Shown one piece after another: positions 56,503 through 64,000 of a stretch of 64,000 nucleotides of DNA (its first letter is position 1; every line of letters starts with the position of its first letter). The notes beneath the pieces are model-generated. The model did not search any database and had not been told where the DNA came from. It saw only the letters and a program-made list of their open reading frames with translations. The position numbers and the translations under genes were made by a program. The stretch comes from Cristatella mucedo (taxonomy: Eukaryota > Bryozoa > Phylactolaemata > Cristatellidae): positions 429,001 through 493,000 of the forward strand of contig WPIO01000125.1 of the NCBI GenBank assembly GCA_009760855.2, written 5' to 3'.

Positions 56503-56984
56503 CATCTGATGCTACACGGTGATGGCGAAGAGTACCTGTCTATGCAGGACGCTCTACTTTTAATGGTAACTAATTTTCGCATGCTTTCCTACTTGAGGAA
56601 ACTTCTCACGCGTGTTATCGTATCTGCGTGATTTCGTCTGTGATAACGACATTGACTTTGTAACGTGGGGAATGTGATATCGTCCGCCTTCAATTGCACA
56701 AATGTCGATTGACGTCGAGCGGTTATGACCATACTCTGGCTGCTGAATCGGCAGATTAACTGAACTAAAGGCAGACGAGACTGGATAGCTGATGCAATGC
56801 CAGTACTGAGCACGGTAAGACAAAGTCGCAATTGCTCGTGCTACGGTAAAAGGAGGTCTGCTTCTCCCTGCGTGGTGTGTACTAATTTCATTCTTCTAGT
56901 ATGAGATCGTTTCAGGTATCTGTTGTCGGGTATCTATAGCCACCGGTATAACGAGTTCGAGTATCTGTTATCAAGTATTAGGAA

Positions 56985-57095
56985 TGAATAACCACTAACC
57001 ATTCGATCATGCTTCCTGTGCAGCAAATGTAAAGTGCATAGAAAGAGATGAAAAGTGTCTAAAAAAAGTGAAAGTGCCTAAAAAGAGATGAAAAG
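56985..57095 (+). mobile_element. LINE-A 3' UTR remnant
   Basis: CCATTCGATCATGCTTCCTGTGCAGCAAATGTAAAGTGCATAGAAAGAGATG is followed by two imperfect repeats of AAGTG(C/T)CTAAAAAGAG. It lies in the internal part of the LTR element. Confidence 0.6.
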
Positions 57096-57335
57096 CAGCA
57101 AGTCGTTGAGACGCTTTAAAGTCCAGCTCGTTGGTGGGACGGCTGTTGACGAGGAAGTTAAAGTCAATATAGTCGCAGCGACAGCCTAGAAGACGACGAC
57201 CCGAAAATCCTCGGTATCAATTTGTGTCAGAGCCTGACGAGGTTTTGAAGCCGAACGTCGACAACTACCATAGCTTGTTAGTTTTTTTTTAAATTTATGG
57301 CCGAGGACAGTCTTTATTACATAAGTAGGAGGCAC

Positions 57336-57817
57336 TGAAACGGCGGCGCCAGCAAAACCAGCCGGATAATTACTATTCACGATCGTACGATAGTTTATTG
57401 TCGAGGTCGTATAAAAAGCCGGCGCTCTGAGATAGGCGAACAGTTGGAATTTCAGGCTCGGGGCATTGGCGTTGGAGCTGATTTGAGCTCTACGCCGCCA
57501 CGGAGCCGTTAGTGTACGTCATGGCCGCTCTTGAACGCCTGTTACCGTCCGCTGCTGTCAAATAAACTTGTCTACGTAGCGGATGCGGACTTGATATGTC
57601 AAGGTACGAGCGCTCTTCGTCGCTGCCGCGTTCAGGCTACAGCCGGCGCACCTGCACGTATAGGATCGATGCAGCACCTGCACGGAACTACCGTGCTGCA
57701 AGGTTCGGGCATCACCGGTGTTCGGTGCGCGTCGGCTGAGACTAGCACTGTTGCGAGCGCTCCGTTAGCGACCGGGTTCTGACCGGATGTGGCCGCCGCA
57801 CGTCAGCCTTTTGTAAC
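57336..57817 (+). repeat. 3' LTR
   Basis: Starts near TGAAACGGCGGCGCCAGC and ends near CTTTTGTAACA. TATAAAAA is at 57410, AATAAA at 57561-57566. It is about 40 bp longer than the 5' LTR because of a segment around 57645-57700 (GCACCTGCACG words repeated). Confidence 0.68.
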
Positions 57818-58600
57818 AGCGCGGGTCCGCGTCCTCTGCGGAGGAAGTCGAGGGAAAGAAGCGGAAGTCGAGCTGCGCGAATAATGGCGATCCGCGCATG
57901 CTGAGGTGGGTGTCCTGGACACGCTAGATATCTATAGGGGGTGGAAGCAGCTGCCCGATATCAATAGGGGGTGGAAGCAGCTGCCCGCGGCGACCGCTGC
58001 TGGCGATGGCGCTCTCGTAAGTGCTCGGCGGGAGGAGTGCCGGACTAGGCGCTGAGACTGTGCGAGCACGGGTGCGGCGACACACAGGCTGCCGCAGTTG
58101 GAAAGGAACTTCGAGTGCGACTGTAGCCGTGCGGGCTGGACCGATAGCGGCTTTGCTTCGCCGCCCAAGACGGGCAGGTGAAACGGCTGCGGAGTTGTCC
58201 AAGTCTTCCACGCGCGCGAACGCGACTCAAGAGGCGGTCGGTGGATTTCACAGCCAAGCGACCGGTACTGGCAGAACTAGTGCCTCGGAGTACGCCCGAC
58301 GGATCGTACCAGCAGCCGCCGACGAGCGACACTCTGCAGACGTCGAGTGTCGAATCCAATGCGATTAGTTGATATTGACTGTATCTCCGAAATAAGTCCA
58401 GGCGCTCTGTAAGACAACGTACGGTTCTATCCAAATTTTGCCGATTACTTATTTGGCAATCAAAAGAAGCGTCTCTTTGAGAGCAACTATTCTACGCTGC
58501 GGTCTGTTGCTACTTAACCCAGCTAAGCAAATGAGCTCAAGTACAAATGTTCAGAGACGCGCGGTTCCTAATACTCTCAGTATTCTAACAACTTCGGTGC
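57818..58600. other. GC-rich unassigned sequence with a 30-bp tandem repeat
   Basis: GATATC(T/A)ATAGGGGGTGGAAGCAGCTGCCC is repeated twice in tandem (57927-57956 and 57957-57986). The rest is CG-rich to about 58.33 kb with open frames on both strands but no recognised domain or splice pattern. It could be further LTR-element sequence or an unknown promoter. Confidence 0.45.
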
Positions 58601-59110
58601 AGTCACAATACTCGGGCTACTAGCGCTGGCCTACGTTTCCCTGCGTAATGAGTATGAAACGCAGTTCTCCTAGGGCAGTCGGTTAGTCTGCTAACTGATT
58701 GCCAAGTAGTCTGAATCCGCCGATAGAATCGACCAGTCGAAAACCGGTTTTGGGCTCTTAATTGTTCTTGGTCGGCTCCGTATTTGGGTACCTTCACACT
58801 GTCACGGATTATGTTATCATTTTGGCACTTCTCACTCTTAGAAACATGCCAAGCCACTCAGAAAAGTTATTCCCTCCCACCCTCCCATTCCTCTGCCCCT
58901 ACCCCTTCAGTAGAATAACGAAACATGTGCAGACAAGCAGACTATGACTTGCTCGAGATTATTAGCAGCCCTAGGATTATAATGATTAGGAACCGGAAAT
59001 GTCAAAATCTATGGTTTACGAAGTATCAAAGGCCATCTGAAGCACTTATTTGTTCGGTTGTACTTAGCGCTTCGAATTGTGAGTGGTACAATGACTATAT
59101 CTCTGCGCAC
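58601..59110. other. Intergenic stretch, nothing recognised
   Basis: No repeat, exon or regulatory motif that I can support. Confidence 0.5.
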
Positions 59111-59114
59111 GTAA

Positions 59115-59225
59115 TAATAATTACAATAATAATGCACTTGATAAAGTGCCCTCAGAGAACTTAATCTCTCTCTCTAGGCGCTTTACATTTGCTGCAAAGG
59201 GAAATGCAATTGAATGGTGAGTACG
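59115..59225 (-). mobile_element. LINE-A 3' tail fragment
   Basis: TAATAATAATTACAATAATAATGCACTTGATAAAGTGCCCTCAGAGAACTTAATCTCTCTCTCTAGGCGCTTTACATTTGCTGCAAAGGGAAATGCAATTGAATGGT. Almost identical to the tail at 33843. Confidence 0.8.
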
Positions 59226-59624
59226 TACGTACTTTGGAATATGTATTACGAATATGGACTTGTCGCAAAGGTACGGAAGTTCTTGATTTCTGCCCTGATC
59301 TGCAGAAATCGGCACGCCCGCATGTATCCATGCAGCACCCACGACTCGTTGGCGGTGCTCCGAGGCTACTTTCTTCTCTAGCTTCTGTGTCAGTGAGATA
59401 AACAAGACTCTAGAGAGGCCATTGCCAAGGTAACATCTCCACTGGACTCCTTTCCCTCAATTCTCGGCAGTACCTCAGTGTCCACCTTCAAATCTCGTCT
59501 TCATCTCACAGTCTAAGAAGAATGCTAGCCCATCAGACACAATATGCTCTGCTCTCCGGCCGAGATCCATAGATTTGCTACTTCCCAGCATAACTAGAAC
59601 AATAAATAAGTCATCAGCCTCAAG

Positions 59625-59700
59625 TCTTAATAATAATAATAATAATAATACTTTTGATAAACCGCCATCAGAGAACTCAATCCCTTTCTAGGTGCTTCAT
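59625..59700 (-). mobile_element. LINE-A 3' tail fragment
   Basis: (TAA)n followed by ACTTTTGATAAACCGCCATCAGAGAACTCAATCCCTTTCTAGGTGCTTCAT. It abuts a plus-strand LINE fragment. Confidence 0.72.
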
Positions 59701-60430
59701 AGTTTTGTCCCTGCATCCTTAAAAAATGCTGTTGCTAGGCCACCCATTAAAAAGGCAACGTCGGACCAATACAATCTAACCAACTTCCGCCAGTATCCAT
59801 GTTATCTCTTATCCAAAACAGTGGAGCCGGTAGTTGCAAACCAGCTAAACTTCTTCGTTAGAACCTCGGACCTAGCAAGGACGATCAGCCAGTTTTCAGA
59901 GCTAATTACGCCAATGAGTCTGAACTGCTTCGAGTGTATAGCGAACTTCTCACGTATGCACACTGAGGTAGAGCCTCTGCCTATCTTGCTTTCAGCAACG
60001 TTTGATACTATAGATCACCAACTCCTTTTTGGGAACCTGTCATCTCGCTTGGGTGTCACTGGCACTGCACTGCAATGGTTCACGTCCTATGTCTGAAGGG
60101 GACTCCAGAGCATGGATGTCAGCTGGCAGCAATAACCCGAGGAGCCCCCTCAAGTACGGGGTACCTCAGGAATCTGTGCTTGGTCTACTTTTTCCACAAT
60201 TTATACTCGTACTCTTGCTTATGTAATCGCCAAGCACAATCTAGCTTTCATTTCTATGCAGATAAAGCATATGTATGCCTTCACTTTGAACCTTTTGGAA
60301 AAATTTCGGACGTGTTCAGATAAGGAAACCACAACCAAGTTCGTTCCTGCTTTTGTGCCGTTCCCTCTCGGCTTCTGTAACTCACTCATCACAAGTCATC
60401 CGGCCTGGTCAATAAGGTGTCTACAATTGA
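59701..60430 (+). mobile_element. LINE-A RT fragment (fingers/palm), degenerate
   Basis: The plus strand encodes FVPASLKNAVARPPIKKATSDQ..., LTNFRQYP..LLSKTVEPVVANQL (fingers), LLSATFDTIDHQLLFGNLSSRLGVTGTALQWFTSYV (motif A region), LKYGVPQESVLGLLF and a broken HFYAD segment. It then skips to KFVPAFVPFPLGFCNSLITSHPA. It covers a more 5' part of the RT than any other LINE-A copy here. Confidence 0.78.
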
Positions 60431-60436
60431 TGATAT

Positions 60437-60880
60437 ATAATAATGATACAATGATATAGCACCCTCAGAGAACTTAATCTCTTTTTAGACACTTTCCATA
60501 TGCTGTAAGGGAAGCATGACCACATGGTTAGTGGTAGTATGCACAATGTCGGCTAGCATAAGCACACCAAAAACAATTCACAAGGACTCAGGGAATGCTG
60601 TGAGAAACAGGATCGTTTTTAGCTTTTTTTTAAATGTCAAGTTAGGGGATGTCGCGACGTCAGTCGGGAGTGTGTTCCGGGCTTTGGAAGCATACAAACT
60701 AAAGGCTCGGTCTCAAAGGATTTCGGATTCGTACGAGGCATAGCTAAATGATTTGAGTTAGAAGAGTGGGGGTACGATGCCAAGACTGGTTGGGAAGTAG
60801 TCCTGATAGGTCGGATGAAGCAAGAGAATGAAGGGACCTAAAAGTGAGTGACACAATCTTGAGTTCCATAAGCTGCTTGA
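60437..60880 (-). mobile_element. LINE-A 3' end and C-terminus fragment
   Basis: ATATAGCACCCTCAGAGAACTTAATCTCTTTTTAGACACTTTCCATATGCTGTAAGGGAAGC begins the reversed 3' UTR. GGGATGTCGCGACGTCAGTCGGGAGTGTGTTCCGGGCTTTGGAAGC is reversed C-terminal coding. Confidence 0.7.
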
Positions 60881-61485
60881 TCGTTGGTGCAAAACTCTGC
60901 AGCTAGGCTTATCTCTCGTGAACGTCACAGTTGTCTCATAACGGCACTTCCACCGACCTACACTGGCTCCCACTTCGTTCTCTTACTCCGTCCAGCCTAC
61001 CTATCCGAACTACTCATAAATCAGGCTGGGCGTCGTACCACTCGCTCATCTGATTCAACTGGCTTAGCTGTGCCTCGAACCGACCTTAACTCAGAGACAG
61101 TGCCTTTAGTTCGTATTCTTTCAAGACCTGGAACTCCGGGGGTATTGAGATAGCCTGCCGGGTGTAGTGCGAACGTGATTTTACGGTGACGTTGTAAACA
61201 AGCCACCGTGTCCTTTGCGACCATGTACTTCGCAAACATGCAGTACACTTTGTCGGAGCTATTGACGATAAGACATCTTCTGACTGAAATACATTTGAAA
61301 AGAAGCTACAACGCACATTCCCCACAGCATTTGCTGCATCCTTGTGAATTGTCCTTCGTGTGCTAATCTGTGCTGACCCAGTGTACGCTATCACTAGCTA
61401 CATTGACATGCTTCCTTTCCAGCATATGTCAATTGCTTAAAAAGCCCAGGGTGCTATGCTACACACATGTATTATCATTATTTGT
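60881..61485 (+). mobile_element. LINE-A C-terminus and 3' end, diverged
   Basis: LVQNSAARLISRERHSC, AYLSELLINQAGRRTTRSSDSTGLAVPRTDL and the WN..L region, a unique interruption at about 61130-61260, then CCTTGTGAATTGTCCTTCGTGTGC and a TGTATTATCATTATTT tail. It lies head to head with the minus-strand copy ending at 60880. Confidence 0.68.
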
Positions 61486-61700
61486 CTGGGGTTAACTAAT
61501 TGGCACACTGACTTGAGATATACATACTTGGCGTCACAGAGGGGAGGCTGTTTTATTAACAGCCAACAACTAAAAACTGCATGCTAAGAGAACTGCTACT
61601 TCATCATGATCGTACTCCTGCTCAAAGTTTGACTTTATTCGGCTCAACAAAAAATAAAGTAAGCAGTAGCTGATTCAGGAGGACCGTCTGCAAATTAAGG

Positions 61701-61848
61701 AGCTGGTTTGGTCCAGTGGTTAAGGTGCTCGGCCCCCCCACCAAGGTCTGGCTGCGGTCGTGGGCTCGAGCCCCGAGGCATATGTGAAGCGCCTGAATAG
61801 AGATTAAATTCTCTTGGGGCGCTATACAAATGAATTATTATTTTTAAG
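61701..61848 (+). mobile_element. SINE-A copy (best preserved)
   Basis: AGCTGGTTTGGTCCAGTGGTTAAGGTGCTCGGC carries a tRNA A box. GGTCGTGGGCTCGAGCCCCGAGGC carries the B box. The 3' part ATGTGAAGCGCCTGAATAGAGATTAAATTCTCTTGGGGCGCTATACAAATGAATTATTATT resembles the LINE 3' ends of the window. Such sharing is how SINEs borrow a LINE's reverse transcriptase. Confidence 0.85.
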
Positions 61849-63480
61849 TAGCCTGGGAGCAGCAGCTCAAGAGTGCTCTGAAGGATGTCCGAGACGGAGG
61901 AGGAGGAGGTGCAAAGTCAGTACAAAAGAGCTGAGGCATTGAGGTCTAGCCTCGTGCAGAGAAAAAAGCTTCTTGATCAGTCACCAAGAGTCCTCAAGTG
62001 ACAGAAGGGGGCAGCTGATTTATCAGAATCTTTATGATTGGTTTTAGCACTTGAACCACAGCAATCGCTACCGAACCATGGAACACTTGAGCTTCGGTGT
62101 GTTATGGCAACAGCCCAAATAATCTATAACCCGTACAGTGTCAGCTGCATTCCTATGACCCAACGTGTGACTGCATTACATAGCCCTGCACATGTATCCA
62201 GTCATGCTGGTGAAGCCCCAATGTGACCGCCGGTCCACGTCAAACTAGCCGAATGGCTAACTTGCACGAGGCTATACCTGCATGTACGAGGCTGCATTCA
62301 ATCGAGTTAGCTGTATTATACTCACCTGCAGCACACTATTACATGCATGGATGTTGTAGTGATGGTAGCAGTTTATGACTGCATCATTTTGTTACAGAAG
62401 CTCCAATGAACCCTGAATAGTAGCACATCTACATCTTGGCGCGACCGCAAGAATCTAATCCTGACTGTGCTGCCCATCCAGCATATGTTAATTGCCTAGA
62501 AAGTGCTGACTGTGCTGCCCTTTTCTGCTAACTTTACATAGCATACCAGGAAGTCTCAAGCAACGACGATTTTTCGTGCAAGCTATCCTACAGAGGAGCC
62601 AGGAGACACGAGGTAGAAAGAGTTAAGGAGTACCATTGGAACATTGCTCGTAGGCTAACTACAGAAGCAAAACCGTAGTGGGGGGGGGGGTTGACAGAGC
62701 ATGCACTGGCCTCCCCCAATTAGACACAGGGGCATGTCTGGTACTTGTTGTTTGCCGTGCCCTTTCAACCCTCCTATGATCGCATCCTCAGTCAAGGTTT
62801 GGCCACATATTTGGATGAATCCTGGGCATAAGTTTTAACCAGCATCCATCAACACAGAGACGTGACACTCATGGGCATGGCACAGTGAAACAGACAAGGC
62901 CATCCATCTGTATGTCTTGCAAGAGGAAAAAAGCAAAAACTAGACAGCTACACTAAGCACTCAAGTGGATGCATACACTTTCAACCTGTGGGTACTTTTT
63001 CCTGCAAGTAATTTATAGCTCCGTGGCACTTGAGCACCTGAACAGACATTTAAGTTCTCTTAGGGTACTATACACATGAATTATTTATAGCGAGACCTCA
63101 ACCATGGCAACTAACGGCCATGGGGGGCACACAGCAGTCTCAACCACTATTGCAAACACCAACTCTTGCAAAAGGTCATTTAAACAACACAAAGATAACT
63201 AAACATCAGACTACCTGGTCTCATTAAATGTAATCGTTCCATTTTCTTTCTCGTTGGGAAGGTGTGCCAAGCTGCATGGGGTTCTCTGCTCCACGGCCTC
63301 AATCTACTCCACTCCCACACTAATGCACTTAGAACAAGTTCTTAGTGATTCACCGTGGTCTGGCAAGACAACAGTAACTAGCAGAAGTGATCTTAGAATG
63401 CAAACGAACTAAGACGCACCAATGCAGGCGTGCTTATAGCTGTTAGATAGTAAATTCGCAAGGTAACTACCTAAAAGGCA
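61849..63480. other. Intergenic stretch with a SINE-A remnant
   Basis: A SINE-A 3' remnant is at 63028-63085 (CTTGAGCACCTGAACAGACATTTAAGTTCTCTTAGGGTACTATACACATGAATTATTTAT). A short G run is at 62680-62690. Nothing else is recognised. Confidence 0.5.
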
Positions 63481-63484
63481 CTAT

Positions 63485-63772
63485 TTTCCCAAACACGACC
63501 CAGGTCGTGGATTTGAATCATGCAGTGGGCAATCCTTTATTGCCACGCTGGTTTGGCCCAGTGGTTAAGGTGCTCCCCGACCGAAGTCAAGGTGAGAATG
63601 TATTTGATGGCCGAGGTGGTGGGCTCAAACCCCGTGGCACGTCATTCGCTGAATAGGGATTAGGTTGTTTGATCACAATAGAAATGAATTATATTTTTTT
63701 ATTACCCACTACAAGTGTCAGCCGTTAAGGCTCTTCTGCCGCTATCTAAATCGGGCTGTTAAATCAGCCAAC
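63485..63772 (+). mobile_element. SINE-B copy split by a SINE-A insertion
   Basis: The 5' half (GACCCAGGTCGTGGATTTGAATCATGCAGTGGGCAATCCTTTATTG, to about 63546) and 3' half (TTACCCACTACAAGTGTCAGCCGTTAAGGCTCTTCTGCCGCTATCTAAATCGGGCTGTTAAATCAGCC, from about 63702) together form one SINE-B. Confidence 0.75.
63547..63703 (+). mobile_element. SINE-A copy nested in SINE-B
   Basis: GCTGGTTTGGCCCAGTGGTTAAGGTGCTCCCC, GGTGGTGGGCTCAAACCCCGTGGC, ATTCGCTGAATAGGGATTAGGTTG...AAATGAATTATATTTTTTTATT. It is bounded on both sides by SINE-B sequence. TTTATTGCC / TTATTACCC next to the ends may be the target duplication. Confidence 0.78.
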
Positions 63773-63784
63773 CTTTAAACACAT

Positions 63785-64000
63785 TTGCCAAAAGTGCAAA
63801 ACTCCTCAGCAAGGCTTGTCTGCCGTGTCGCAGTTGCTACATCTTACCACTTCTCACCGACCTGAACTGGCTTCCACTTAAGCAATGTATCGACTTAAAG
63901 GTTATGTCCCTCACTTTTAGATCCCTTCATTCTTTGGCTCCAGCCTACCTACAGATCTACTCCCCCACCAGGCTAAGCAGCCTACCTACAGATCTACTAT
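63785..64000 (+). mobile_element. LINE-A C-terminus, cut by the window end
   Basis: Begins AAAAGTGCAAAACTCCTCAGCAAGGCTTGTCTGCCG (VQNSSARLVCR), then CACTTCTCACCGACCTGAACTGGCTTCCACTTAAGCAATG and TCACTTTTAGATCCCTTCATTCTTTGGCTCCAGCCTACC. A short duplication of GCCTACCTACAGATCTACT is seen at the end. Confidence 0.78.

Larger units (their letters stand above)
54903..57817 (+). mobile_element. Decayed, probably non-autonomous LTR retrotransposon
   Basis: Two direct repeats (54903-55345 and 57336-57817) bound about 2 kb of internal sequence. Each repeat has LTR architecture in the plus direction: a TATA box (TATAAAA at 55000; TATAAAAAG at 57410), then about 130-150 bp later a poly(A) signal (AATAAA at 57561; AATAGA at 55130). 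Long blocks are shared, such as GCCGGCGCTCTGAGATAGGCG, CCGTTAGTGTACGTC, CGTCGGCTGAGACTA and TTCTGACCGGA. The copies differ at many positions, so the insertion is old. The internal part has only short broken frames and no recognisable gag or pol, and it hosts a SINE-A (56344) and a LINE tail (about 57000). Exact ends, primer-binding site and target duplication were not resolved. Confidence 0.72.

Noticed and set aside
57924-58434. Minus- and plus-strand frames in CG-rich sequence as a gene next to the LTR element
   Set aside because: No domain, no splice consistency, and part is a 30-bp tandem duplication.
61701-61790. Possible tRNA genes, because of good A and B boxes (also at 2.1, 10.6, 39.4, 56.3 and 63.5 kb)
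   Set aside because: No cloverleaf can be formed with paired acceptor ends, and each is joined to a conserved non-tRNA body and tail shared among copies, so they are SINEs.

Overview
The window is nuclear DNA from an animal, probably an invertebrate. It has spliced genes with consensus GT/AG introns, metazoan-specific proteins, CpG-rich promoter regions and many non-LTR retrotransposons and tRNA-derived SINEs. I cannot place the species. The mix of LINEs whose 3' ends read like GCGCTxTAyAAATG(ATT)n is common in marine invertebrates. There is no prokaryotic, viral-genome or CRISPR content.

Three protein-coding genes can be rebuilt exon by exon, with all splice phases consistent. (1) SLC38A9, the lysosomal arginine-sensing transporter, lies on + at <1277-14146; only its last seven recognised exons (303 residues) are here and its 5' part lies off the left edge. 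(2) SLC25A17 (PMP34, the peroxisomal CoA/FAD/NAD carrier) lies on - at 30269-14265, with seven exons and 320 residues, complete. (3) MKNK (MNK, the MAP-kinase-interacting eIF4E kinase) lies on - at 53910-47188, with nine exons and 429 residues, complete. SLC38A9 and SLC25A17 converge with their stop codons only 118 bp apart. There is no operon. SLC38A9 (arginine input to mTORC1) and MNK (eIF4E phosphorylation) both act on translation control, but their proximity may be chance.

Region by region: 1-14.1 kb is SLC38A9 with introns full of LINE and SINE copies. 14.2-30.3 kb is SLC25A17, whose introns hold LINE copies, a 37-unit CAGTG pentanucleotide array and a CT/AT microsatellite; its CpG-rich promoter at about 29.5-30.5 kb carries a palindromic CRE. 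30.5-47.1 kb is intergenic: LINE/SINE debris, a pair of duplicated roughly 130-bp segments (31.4 and 32.5 kb), a possible orphan ZnF-UBP-like exon (40.2 kb), and a 1-kb GC-rich segment between a CT tract and a GA tract (42.6-44.2 kb). 47.2-53.9 kb is MKNK, with a roughly 320-bp purine/pyrimidine minisatellite in intron 2. 53.9-54.9 kb is its CpG-rich promoter with another CRE. 54.9-57.8 kb is a decayed, probably non-autonomous LTR retrotransposon. 57.8-64 kb is GC-rich unassigned sequence followed by LINE/SINE debris.

I name four groups of repeats seen several times here: LINE-A (CR1/L2-like, (TTA)n tail), LINE-B (ATTAC-type tail), LINE-C (minus-strand 3' pieces only), and two tRNA-derived SINEs, SINE-A (3' end shared with the LINEs) and SINE-B. 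These names are local to this answer. I found no convincing new biological system. The most notable points are the MNK C-terminus without a MAPK-docking motif, the LINE/SINE shared-tail relationship with nested insertions, and the unexplained duplicated segments at 31-32.6 kb.
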